From: an uncultured Verrucomicrobia subdivision 3 bacterium
Lineage (GTDB): Bacteria; Verrucomicrobiota; Verrucomicrobiia; Limisphaerales; UBA11358
Direction: 5' to 3'
Assembly (NCBI GenBank): GCA_903875465.1
Contig: CAIQWB010000023.1
Location: 1-63,461 of the forward strand
Length of the DNA: 63,461 nt
Below are positions 16,268-24,384 of the stretch, in pieces. The notes below the pieces were generated by a model. That model saw nothing but the letters and a program-made list of their open reading frames with translations, had not been told where the DNA came from and searched no databases. A program made the translations under genes and the position numbers. Position 1 is the first letter of the stretch. Every line of letters starts with the position of its first letter.

Positions 16268-18247
16268 TCAAGGGCGGTGGCCGGCTGGACTCAATACGGC
16301 GGCAAAGCCACCAGCGGGCAGGAGACTCAGGGGCAATAAGGTGTGGCGGTTCACGGTTTCCCGGGTCTGCAAGATGGCCTGATAATCATGGCCGTCAGCC
16401 TGGTCGGCAAAACGATGCAGGGTCCAATCACCCCGCCCCAAAAAAGTCAGCGGCACCTGGAGGGTGGTCGCGTCATCCCCGTTCATGGCGGCTAAATACC
16501 AGCGATCTCCCGCACGGCGGGCAATGACCATGGACCGGCCGACCTCGGCCACCGGCACCACGGTGTCATCCCACACCGTGGGCAGACCCCGGAAAAATTC
16601 AATCCCAGGTTGACCGCGATAATTGGCGGGGCTGTCGCACAAGACGAGCAACGGGCTTTGGTAGATCACCGTCATGGCGAGTTGCCGCGCACGGGAGCCC
16701 ATGACCTCGGCGGGATAGGTCACGTGGAAATCATCGGGGGCGCGGTTCAGAAAACCACCGGGGGTGAAATCCATGGGCCCCAACAAACCCCGCGTAAACG
16801 GCAGGGTGATGGTGTGCAGCGGGGTACATTGGCCGCCGGGGAGTTTGTTATACTCATTGCCCAGCACCCCTTCCTGCGTGATAAAATTCGGGTAGGTGCG
16901 GGCGAGACCGGTGGGTTTGTAAGCCCCATGAAAATCCACCATCAAATGATATTGTGCGGCGGCGGCGAGGGCGGCGGCATACCATTGCACCGTCTCCTGG
17001 CTGTCGCTGTTCATGAAATCCACCTTTACCCCGACGGCTCCCCAGGCTGCCACGGTGGCAAAGACTTTTTCAAAACCAACGTGGTGCAGATCCTGTGAAT
17101 GCATCCAGACAAACTCTTGCACGTGCTTTTCCCGGGCGTGGGCCAGCACAGCCGGGATGTTCACCAACGGCAAGGGCTGCGTCGGATCGTGCTCATACCA
17201 ATGCCAGTCCACCAATTGATAGGGCCAGCCCATCTCGGCCGCAAAATCAATATACTCCTCATGCGAGCGCGTATCGCCGCGCGCGGCCACGCCGGTGTAC
17301 TGCGGCAGGCTGGGATTTACCCCCGTCCACCAGGCATCCCAGGCGCTGATACCGGGCTTCACCCAGGAACTGTCGGCCAGTTGGCTGGGCGTCGCGAGAT
17401 TGGCAATCAGATCCGAGTTGATGAGGTCCGCCGGGTGCCGGCCGATCATTAAAACGCGCCACGGACTGACCCGGGGCACCGTGGATGCCACCAAGCCCTG
17501 GTGATCCTGGCGCCCGGCGAGGGTGGTTTGCACGGCGGGCGACCCGGTGCCGGAAACAAACATGCCCGCCCAGTCCAGCAGGTCGGACTCGGCGATGGCC
17601 ACGTAGGCAGTGGGCGTGGTCACCAGCAGCGGCAACACGCTTTCATACCGGTGACCAGCCGCATTGGTGGCGGGTATCGCGGCCAGCGTAGTGGCGGGAT
17701 AGTGGTTTTCCGCGCAACTGGATTCCTCCCCAGCCCAGCACGGGTAATTATCGCTAAACCGAAACTCGGTCAGTTCGTGGGTGAGTACAAAATGGTCCAG
17801 CCCGGAAGCCACCGGTAAATCATAGCGGAAAGCCACCCCATCATCATAGGCCCTTACGATCAGGCCAAATTGCCGGGCCGGGATTTGGTTGGTTTCCTCC
17901 AGGGTGAGACGTAATTCGCGCCAGTGATCCCGCACGGTGCGGCGTTTGCCAAAACGATTTTCCCAAGTGCCATTGTGCCTGGCCTTCAGAGTCCCCGTGA
18001 TCGCCGCCGCCGGACCCAGCCGGGTGCCATCGCGGAATTCCAGGCCGAGTACTGACGGGGCCAGCAGCGTTTGGTGATCACAACGGACTTCATAATGAAG
18101 TCCGGACACATCTGAAACGGTTATGGTCAAGTGACCATCGGGTGATTGCAGCTCATATTCGGCACCCCGGGCGGTGCCCATCATGGCCCCCGCCAGCAAT
18201 GGTGCCAGAGCGAGCAGGGCAGGGATGATTCGCACGGCGTTTTTCAT
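16268..18247 (-). CDS. GH97 glycoside hydrolase, probable retaining alpha-galactosidase type
   Basis: 659 residues from ATG 18247, with signal peptide ending near GTARGAE. ATGs at 18253 and 18256 are alternatives. Seen: N-terminal GH97 beta-sandwich (SPDGHLTITVSD), then the barrel with ISAWDAWWTG, YQLVDWHWYE, GVKVDFMNSDSQETVQWY and ITQEGVLGNEYN. In retaining GH97 members the nucleophile is an Asp at the KVDF position, where inverting SusB-type enzymes lack it. D410 is therefore the candidate nucleophile and the Glu in TQEG or GNEY a catalytic partner. It starts 20 bases after the glycosyltransferase stop and ends 39 bases before the GH106 start. Confidence 0.85.
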   Translation of the reverse strand: MKNAVRIIPALLALAPLLAGAMMGTARGAEYELQSPDGHLTITVSDVSGLHYEVRCDHQTLLAPSVLGLEFRDGTRLGPAAAITGTLKARHNGTWENRFGKRRTVRDHWRELRLTLEETNQIPARQFGLIVRAYDDGVAFRYDLPVASGLDHFVLTHELTEFRFSDNYPCWAGEESSCAENHYPATTLAAIPATNAAGHRYESVLPLLVTTPTAYVAIAESDLLDWAGMFVSGTGSPAVQTTLAGRQDHQGLVASTVPRVSPWRVLMIGRHPADLINSDLIANLATPSQLADSSWVKPGISAWDAWWTGVNPSLPQYTGVAARGDTRSHEEYIDFAAEMGWPYQLVDWHWYEHDPTQPLPLVNIPAVLAHAREKHVQEFVWMHSQDLHHVGFEKVFATVAAWGAVGVKVDFMNSDSQETVQWYAAALAAAAQYHLMVDFHGAYKPTGLARTYPNFITQEGVLGNEYNKLPGGQCTPLHTITLPFTRGLLGPMDFTPGGFLNRAPDDFHVTYPAEVMGSRARQLAMTVIYQSPLLVLCDSPANYRGQPGIEFFRGLPTVWDDTVVPVAEVGRSMVIARRAGDRWYLAAMNGDDATTLQVPLTFLGRGDWTLHRFADQADGHDYQAILQTRETVNRHTLLPLSLLPAGGFAAVLSPAGHRP

Positions 18248-18267
18248 TGGCATCATCCCGCAGGGAC

Positions 18268-19452
18268 TTATAACCCGGGGGGTTTGCGGGAGACGGTTTT
18301 CAGGCCCAACACACTCAGGAAAAAGCTGGAGAATATATTCTGGATGCCCAGTACCACGAGCGTGACCGCAGGAATCAACCGCCGCAAATTTTCGGTGGGG
18401 GTCAGTTGACCAAAACCAGTTTGCTGCCAGATCCACACCGCATGTCCCAGCAGGATCAAACCCGCCAAAAGGACCAACAGGCCAACCATCAGGCCTTTTT
18501 CCAAGGTCATGGTTTTAAACCAGCCATTCAGTTTGGGATCCTCCGGCAGCAGCTTTTCGGCGATGGCAAACACCTTGGTGAAAAAAGCAAAGGCCACCAG
18601 TTGAAATCCCACGATCACCGTCATGCACGCGACCGCCAATGCGCCCACATCCAAAACCACCCCGCCCAGTTTGAGGTTCCCGAACGAGAGAACGCTGGCG
18701 AGGGCCGTTCCGGCGAGCAGCAGCAGCGCCCCGGGGATCAGGAACAGCCAGCGGGGCGAGTACAGCAACATGAACCGCAAGTGCCGCCAGCCATCCCGCC
18801 AGGGTTTCAAATGGGGTGGACGCGAGCGCCCGTCCTTGTGCAGGGTGATCGGCACTTCCGAAATTTTCAAGCCTTTCAGGGTGCCTTTTATGGCCATTTC
18901 GGAGGCAAATTCCATGCCGGTGGTTTGCAACTCCATTTTGTAATAGGCCGTGCGGGTAAAACCACGCAGGCCAGAATGAAAATCATGGGCGGGACATTTG
19001 AAAAACACGCGACCAATGGTGGTTAGCACCGGATTGCCGATCCACCGGTTTTTCCACGGCATGGCCCCGGGCATGATCCGTCCTCCCCCGGAGGGCAGCC
19101 GGCAGCCCATCACCAACTCATCGCCCGCTTGAAACCGTTTTACAAAGCGGTCCACTTCCGCAAAATCGTAACTATCATCGGCGTCACCCATGACAATCCA
19201 TTCGCCCCGGGCCGCCTCAATGCCGCCCCGCAGGGCATTGCCGTAGCCCTTGGCCGCGACGGCCACCAAGCGGGCTCCCAATTTTTCCGCAATGGCCTGG
19301 GAACCATCCGTGCTCCCATTATCGGCAATGAGAATTTCGCCCGGCACACCCGCCCGGGCCAGGCCGGTTTTGGCTTTTTCAATACAGCGGGCCAGCGTTT
19401 CCGCCTCATTGAGACAGGGCATCAAAATGGTTAATTCAATGGTTCCGTTCAT
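18268..19452 (-). CDS. polyprenyl-phosphate-type family 2 glycosyltransferase
   Basis: 394 residues. The N-terminal GT2 domain (ELTILMPCLNEAETL; LIADNGSTDGS at 41-51; metal motif MGDADDSYDF at 88-97) matches the dolichol/undecaprenyl-phosphate sugar transferase group. It is followed by four predicted membrane helices from about residue 235 on. It would form a lipid-linked sugar donor at the inner membrane for periplasmic glycosyl transfer. Oddly, it heads a minus-strand run whose next genes are secreted glycoside hydrolases. Start is the first ATG. Confidence 0.85.
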   Translation of the reverse strand: MNGTIELTILMPCLNEAETLARCIEKAKTGLARAGVPGEILIADNGSTDGSQAIAEKLGARLVAVAAKGYGNALRGGIEAARGEWIVMGDADDSYDFAEVDRFVKRFQAGDELVMGCRLPSGGGRIMPGAMPWKNRWIGNPVLTTIGRVFFKCPAHDFHSGLRGFTRTAYYKMELQTTGMEFASEMAIKGTLKGLKISEVPITLHKDGRSRPPHLKPWRDGWRHLRFMLLYSPRWLFLIPGALLLLAGTALASVLSFGNLKLGGVVLDVGALAVACMTVIVGFQLVAFAFFTKVFAIAEKLLPEDPKLNGWFKTMTLEKGLMVGLLVLLAGLILLGHAVWIWQQTGFGQLTPTENLRRLIPAVTLVVLGIQNIFSSFFLSVLGLKTVSRKPPGL

Positions 19453-19501
19453 GAGGAATTAAGTCTAAGGGGGAAACTGGTCCATGTCGAGGGTGGGGTC
19501 G

Positions 19502-19673
19502 TTTAACCCGAACTCCGAAATTAAAATGGCTGGGATGCGTTAAGATGTTGGCGCAGAAACACTTTGGAAAAATCGCCGGCATACCCGCAGTGGTCTGGTG
19601 AGATTTTTCCAAAGCGTTTATGCCCAAGAGATTGATGCCGACCGGCCGTTTTAATTTCGGAGTTCGGGTTAAA
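19502..19673. mobile_element. MITE-like inverted-repeat element, copy A (complete)
   Basis: 172 bp bounded by perfect 25-bp inverted repeats (19502-19526 and 19649-19673; the outer arm begins TTTAACCCGAACTCCGAAAT). An inner perfect 13-bp inverted repeat, CTTTGGAAAAATC (19562-19574) and its complement (19602-19614), sits in the same register. The sequence between outer and inner arms is also imperfectly complementary, so the whole unit folds as one long hairpin with a 27-base tip. It encodes no protein. A second copy of the left arm is at 63251-63323. Confidence 0.75.
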
Positions 19674-19809
19674 TTGGGACCGTGAAGGGTTTCCACGTCT
19701 TCTGCCTGATGAACTGGAGGCGGTTCGCCTGCCAGACCACCCCGCCTCCAGCAAAATCAATGGCCTCGGCCTGCCCCACCCCTTTGAAAAGCCTGAACAG
19801 CGGTTCAAG

Positions 19810-20208
19810 TTAGGATTTATCGGCCTGCCTTTTGACATCCTCCAAAATCTTCTCCGGGTCCGTCCATTTGAGCTGCGCGCGGATCCTAGGCCAAGCCTTC
19901 ACCCACTTCGACCGCGTCCATGGGGTTGCGTGCAATCAATTCCTCCTCCGAAGCCAGGTCAAAGGCTGAGACCTGCCAGCCCACCCTATCGGCTGCGTCC
20001 CCTTACCCGGCGTAATTGGCTTGGAAAGCTGAATCGCACCTAATCGTGCCCGATCGTAACTTTGCCAGGTTTTGACCTTGGACCATAGACTTCGGACGCT
20101 TGCGGTCTGGCGGCGATGTTTCTCGCACCTAGGGCAGTCCAAGCCGGCGGCTAAAAAATTTGCCACTCCATCCGGGATATGGCACTCTATTGGCATCGTA
20201 AACAGCAA
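19810..20208 (-). pseudogene. broken reading frame of unknown identity
   Basis: On the minus strand a frame from 20208 stops at LRRRN. Protein-like segments then continue in shifted frames: DLASEEELIARNPMDAVEVG, then KAWPRIRAQLKWTDPEKIL running to a TAA at 19810-19812. The segments read like one small charged protein split by at least one frameshift. I do not recognise the family. The segments could also be chance open frames. Confidence 0.3.
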
Positions 20209-20220
20209 TTTTTACACATT

Positions 20221-20562
20221 ATGAGCAAACCTAAAATTATCGCCTATTTAAAACCTTCCTGCGGGTGGAGCCAGGGCGTGCGCGCGGTGTTGCGCAAATA
20301 CGACCTGCCGTTTGAAGATCGCGACATCATCAATAATCCCTTACAACGCCAGGAAATGATTGAAAAAACCGGCCAAATGCTGAGCCCTTGCGTGGAAATC
20401 AACGGCCACATGCTGCCGGATATTAGCGGCGAAGAAGTGGAAGCCTGGATGCTGGCCAACCAGGTGGTCACCCCCAATGACCGGGTGCCGGACGCGCCGA
20501 TCAACCAGCCCTGTGCGCATGAAATGCCGCAGAGTTCCCCGCTGAATTTTCTGCGCCGGTAA
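20221..20562 (+). CDS. glutaredoxin-like protein with CGWS active site
   Basis: 113 residues from ATG 20221, chosen because it gives the normal glutaredoxin start MSKPKIIAYLKPSCGWS. The active site is C14-G-W-S17, a single-cysteine motif related to the CGFS of monothiol glutaredoxins but with Trp. SPCVEINGHMLPDISGEEVEAWM (from about residue 56) supplies the cis-Pro and glutathione-binding region. Monothiol members usually bind [2Fe-2S] clusters rather than reduce disulfides. The C-terminal tail adds another cysteine (QPCAHEM). panC follows 99 bases later. Confidence 0.8.
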   Translation: MSKPKIIAYLKPSCGWSQGVRAVLRKYDLPFEDRDIINNPLQRQEMIEKTGQMLSPCVEINGHMLPDISGEEVEAWMLANQVVTPNDRVPDAPINQPCAHEMPQSSPLNFLRR

Positions 20563-20661
20563 TTCCCACCGCTAGCCGCCCATCAACGCCGCCGCGTGGT
20601 CATCGCCACCTGGCGGCTTTTTGTTTGGTTTGCCGCCCTTTCACGGGTAACTTGGCCCGTG

Positions 20662-21522
20662 ATGAAAATTGTATCTTCCGTGGCGGCCATGCAACGCCTG
20701 GCATTGAAATGGCGCCGGGCGGGCACCCGGGTGGCGCTGGTACCCACCATGGGTTACCTGCATGACGGGCATTTAAGTCTGGTCAAGCGCGCCCGCCAGG
20801 CGGTCGGCCAGGCGGGACTGGTGGTTGCCAGCATCTATATAAACCCCACCCAATTTGGTCCTAAAGAGGATCTCGCCAAATACCCGCGTGACTTGCCACG
20901 CGACACCCAACTTTGTCAGACCGCCGGGGTGGATGTCCTGTTCACCCCGGATAATGCCGAGATGTATCCGGGCAAGGCCGAGGGGGCTTACAGCACTTTT
21001 GTGGTGGAAGAAAGCCTGGCCCAGGGCATGGAAGGAGCCTCGCGCCCCACCCATTTTTGTGGTGTGACCACCGTGGTGGCCAAGTTGTTCAACCTCGTGC
21101 TCCCGGAAGTTGCCGTATTTGGCCAGAAAGATTACCAGCAAGCAGCCGTCCTGCAGCGCATGACGGAGGATCTGAATTTCCCCATCAAACTGATCATCGC
21201 CCCCACCTTGCGCGCCGACGACGGGCTGGCCCTGAGTTCGCGCAATCAATATCTCAATGCGGAGGAACGCGCCCAGGCCACCATCTTGTTTCATGCCTTG
21301 GAAGCGTCGAAACTGGCCGTGAAAAGCAAACCGGTGGCCGCCGCGCGTTTAAAAGCGGACCTCCAGGAATTCCTCACCGCCGCACCGCTGGCCCGCTTGG
21401 ATTATCTGGAGTTTTTTGATCCCCTCACCCTGCAGCCGGTCAGCAAGGTGCAACGCGGCCACCAGATGGCCCTCGCGGTCTTTTTTGGCAAAACCCGGTT
21501 GATTGACAATGCGCGGCTCTAA
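20662..21522 (+). CDS. panC: pantothenate synthetase (pantoate--beta-alanine ligase)
   Basis: 286 residues from ATG 20662, a typical PanC length. It condenses pantoate and beta-alanine with ATP to pantothenate in coenzyme A synthesis. Seen: VPTMGYLHDGHLSLV with the HxGH nucleotidylation motif (H34, H37), INPTQFGPKEDLAKYPR for pantoate binding, FGQKDYQQAAVLQRM and DGLALSSRNQYL (the KMSKS-equivalent loop). nadB follows 68 bases downstream in the same direction, so this is a cofactor run. panB and panD are not in the window. Confidence 0.96.
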   Translation: MKIVSSVAAMQRLALKWRRAGTRVALVPTMGYLHDGHLSLVKRARQAVGQAGLVVASIYINPTQFGPKEDLAKYPRDLPRDTQLCQTAGVDVLFTPDNAEMYPGKAEGAYSTFVVEESLAQGMEGASRPTHFCGVTTVVAKLFNLVLPEVAVFGQKDYQQAAVLQRMTEDLNFPIKLIIAPTLRADDGLALSSRNQYLNAEERAQATILFHALEASKLAVKSKPVAAARLKADLQEFLTAAPLARLDYLEFFDPLTLQPVSKVQRGHQMALAVFFGKTRLIDNARL

Positions 21523-21590
21523 TTTTTAGCCGGCCCAAATATTAGGTTTTTTTGATTTTTCGGGCCACCTGTGGGATGCTAACAGGCAAG

Positions 21591-23192
21591 ATGAAACAGT
21601 TTGATTATCTCGTGCTGGGCAGTGGCATTGCAGGCCTGACCTTTGCGCTCAAGGTTGCCCAGCGCGGACGGGTGGCCATCGTCACCAAAAAAGACCGCGC
21701 GGAATCGAATACCAATTACGCCCAAGGCGGTATTGCCTCCGTCACCAGCCGGGAAGACTCCTTCGAGCTGCATGTGCGCGACACACTGGTGGCCGGCGCG
21801 GGTTTGTGCCACGAAAGTGTCGTGCGCACCATCGTGGAGGAGGGCCCGGCCCGGATTGAGCAATTGATCGAACTGGGCATGCGGTTCACCGAGCGGGAAA
21901 TCCCCAGTGCGCCGGGCGACTGGGAACTGGACCTGGGCCGCGAGGGCGGCCATTCCAAGCGCCGCATCCTCCACGCCAAGGACGTCACCGGCCGGGAAAT
22001 CGAGCACGCCCTGCTGGCGGCCGTGGCCGCCCAGCCGAACATTCGCATTTTCGAGGACCATGTGGCCATTGACCTCGTCACCAGCCAGAAGCTGGGTTAC
22101 GTCGGGGAAAACCGTTGCCTGGGCGCGCATGTGCTGGACAAGCGAAAAAACCGCGTGGAAACCTTCACCGCGCCAGTGACGCTCCTGGCCACGGGCGGTT
22201 GCGGCAAAGTTTACCTCTACACCACCAATCCCGACATTGCCACGGGCGACGGCGTGGCCATGGCCTACCGCGCGGGCGCGGCGGTGGCCAACATGGAGTT
22301 TGTCCAGTTTCACCCAACCTGCCTGTATCATCCCAAGGCCAAATCTTTTCTGATTAGCGAGGCGGTCCGGGGCGAAGGCGGCGTGCTCAAGACCCTGGAC
22401 GGCCGGGCATTCATGGACGACCAGCATCCGCTAAAATCTCTCGCTCCGCGGGATATCGTGGCGCGGGCGATTGACAGTGAGATGAAAAAAAGCGGGGTTG
22501 ATCATGTGCTCCTGGACATCACGCATAAACCTGCACGCTTCATCATCGATCATTTTCCGAATATTTATAAAACCTGTCTGCAATACGGGATTGACATTAC
22601 CAAGGAAGCCATACCGGTAGTACCCGCCGCGCATTATCAATGCGGGGGGGTGGTCACCAACGTGGACGGCGAAACGGAAATTGCCGGCCTCTACGCCGTG
22701 GGCGAGGCCGCCTGCACGGGGTTGCACGGCGCCAACCGCCTGGCCAGCAATTCCCTGCTGGAAGCCCTGGTCTGTGCCCACCGCGCCGCCCAAAAAGTCC
22801 TGGCCCAACCCCAGCTTGCGGTCGACTACCCCATCCCCCTGTGGCAGGCAGGCAGCGCCACCGATGCGGACGAACTGGTCGTCGTGTCGCACAACTGGGA
22901 TGAAATTCGCCGGCTCATGTGGGATTATGTGGGCATTGTGCGCACGAATAAACGCCTGCTGCGCGCCCAATCTCGCCTGTTGAACCTCCAGCAAGAAATC
23001 CATGAATACTACTGGAATTTCAAGGTTACCAGCGATCTCCTGGAATTGCGCAACATCGCCACGGTCGCGGAGTTGATCGTTCGTTGCGCCCTGATGCGGC
23101 CCGAGAGCCGCGGTTTGAATTACAACCTGGATTTTCCGAATCCCAACCCCGACTGGGCGCAACGGGATTCGGTACTGCGCAACAGTCTTTAA
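21591..23192 (+). CDS. nadB: L-aspartate oxidase
   Basis: 533 residues from ATG 21591, the start that gives the standard NadB N-terminus [15 protein letters not shown] with the FAD dinucleotide motif (10-15). [16 protein letters not shown] and [20 protein letters not shown] with [16 protein letters not shown] are NadB/SdhA-family signatures. It oxidises aspartate to iminoaspartate, the first step of de novo NAD synthesis with NadA. Length and motifs are complete. nadA and nadC are not in view. Confidence 0.96.
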   Translation: MKQFDYLVLGSGIAGLTFALKVAQRGRVAIVTKKDRAESNTNYAQGGIASVTSREDSFELHVRDTLVAGAGLCHESVVRTIVEEGPARIEQLIELGMRFTEREIPSAPGDWELDLGREGGHSKRRILHAKDVTGREIEHALLAAVAAQPNIRIFEDHVAIDLVTSQKLGYVGENRCLGAHVLDKRKNRVETFTAPVTLLATGGCGKVYLYTTNPDIATGDGVAMAYRAGAAVANMEFVQFHPTCLYHPKAKSFLISEAVRGEGGVLKTLDGRAFMDDQHPLKSLAPRDIVARAIDSEMKKSGVDHVLLDITHKPARFIIDHFPNIYKTCLQYGIDITKEAIPVVPAAHYQCGGVVTNVDGETEIAGLYAVGEAACTGLHGANRLASNSLLEALVCAHRAAQKVLAQPQLAVDYPIPLWQAGSATDADELVVVSHNWDEIRRLMWDYVGIVRTNKRLLRAQSRLLNLQQEIHEYYWNFKVTSDLLELRNIATVAELIVRCALMRPESRGLNYNLDFPNPNPDWAQRDSVLRNSL

Positions 23193-23210
23193 AAAATTGA
23201 CCTGGGCAAG

Positions 23211-23252
23211 CGCCGCCGGGCTGTGAAATTTTCTCGCCCGGCAGGCGGTTTC
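23211..23252 (+). terminator. possible terminator between nadB and purM
   Basis: Stem CGCC-GCCGGGC (23211-23221) pairs with GCCCGGC-A-GGCG (23236-23247) across a 14-base loop, with one bulged A. The following T-rich stretch is interrupted (GTTTCGCGTTTT), so efficiency is doubtful. Confidence 0.35.
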
Positions 23253-23271
23253 GCGTTTTAATAGCTGCCGA

Positions 23272-24327
23272 ATGAAACAAAAAGCCTACGCCGCCGCCGG
23301 CGTCGATATTGATTTGGGTAACAAGGTCAAAGCCACGTTACCGCAATTACTCGCCTCCACCCACCGCCGTGAGGTGCTTGGCAAGGTCGGTGGCTTCGGG
23401 GGCTTGTTTGCGCTCGATGTCAAAAAATACCACCAGCCCATCCTCGTTTCCTCGGTGGACGGCGTGGGCACCAAACTCAAGATTGCCTTCACCCTGGACC
23501 GCCACGACACCATTGGCGCGGATCTCGTGAATCATTGCGTCAATGACATCGCGGTGCTGGGCGCGGAACCACTGTTCTTCCTTGATTACCTGGGTACCGG
23601 CAAACTCGAACCGCATGTTTTTACGGACATCATCAAAGGTTTTGCCCGCGCCTGTGCCGCGAATGGTTGCGCCCTGATCGGCGGCGAAACGGCCCAAATG
23701 CCCGGCTTTTACCAGCCCGGGGAATATGATGTGAGCGGCACCATTGTCGGCGTCGTGGAAAAGCGCAAGATGCTCAATGGCCAGAAGACCGTGAAGCGCG
23801 GGGATGTCGTCATTGGCATCGCCTCCAGCGGCCTGCATACGAATGGCTATTCGCTCGGACGCAAAATTTTCTTTGAACAGTTGGGGCTCAAACCCACCAG
23901 TCGCGTGCCCGGTTTGAAAGGCACTATTGGCCAGGAATTACTGAAAGAGCACATCAGCTACGGCCCCGTGGTCCAAAAACTCCTTAAGAAATTCAACCGC
24001 ACGGGCAGCCCGGATCAGGTGAAGGCCTTCGCCCATATCACGGGTGGCGGGTTTGTGGACAATATCCCGCGCGTGCTGCCGGCCAAGCTGGACGTGGTCA
24101 TCCATAAGGGTTCTTGGTCCATGCTGCCGATTTTCCAGATCATCGCGGAACAAAGCGGGGTGCCGGACGAGGAATTGTACCAGGTTTTCAACATGGGCAT
24201 CGGCATGGTGGCCATTGTCACGGCAGCCCAGGCACCGGCGGCCCTGAAATTTATTCAGGCGCAGAAACATGACGCTTGGATCATCGGCGAAGTCGTCAAG
24301 GGCCGGGGCGAGGCCCGCGTGGTGTAA
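23272..24327 (+). CDS. purM: phosphoribosylformylglycinamidine cyclo-ligase (AIR synthetase)
   Basis: 351 residues, the family's normal length. It closes the imidazole ring of 5-aminoimidazole ribotide with ATP in purine synthesis. Seen: YAAAGVDID at the N-terminus, VSSVDGVGTKLKIA (59-72), GADLVNHCVNDIAVLGAEPLFFLDY with the conserved NDI, GGETAQMPG for ATP, GIASSGLHTNGYSL and GGGFVDNIPRVLP. It is followed by two glycan-degrading enzyme genes and then purD, all on the same strand. Confidence 0.97.
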   Translation: MKQKAYAAAGVDIDLGNKVKATLPQLLASTHRREVLGKVGGFGGLFALDVKKYHQPILVSSVDGVGTKLKIAFTLDRHDTIGADLVNHCVNDIAVLGAEPLFFLDYLGTGKLEPHVFTDIIKGFARACAANGCALIGGETAQMPGFYQPGEYDVSGTIVGVVEKRKMLNGQKTVKRGDVVIGIASSGLHTNGYSLGRKIFFEQLGLKPTSRVPGLKGTIGQELLKEHISYGPVVQKLLKKFNRTGSPDQVKAFAHITGGGFVDNIPRVLPAKLDVVIHKGSWSMLPIFQIIAEQSGVPDEELYQVFNMGIGMVAIVTAAQAPAALKFIQAQKHDAWIIGEVVKGRGEARVV

Positions 24328-24384
24328 GGCGCGCCCTTTTTAATTTCCAATTGATCCCGGATCGGTAACTTGGACGTCATATAC

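Larger units (their letters stand above)
19453..20220. other. 768-bp degenerate region before the glutaredoxin gene
   Basis: No intact gene. It holds an inverted-repeat element (19502-19673) and, on the minus strand, a broken reading frame (19810-20208). The remaining sequence shows nothing I can assign. The combination suggests a site of past insertion and decay. Confidence 0.5.
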
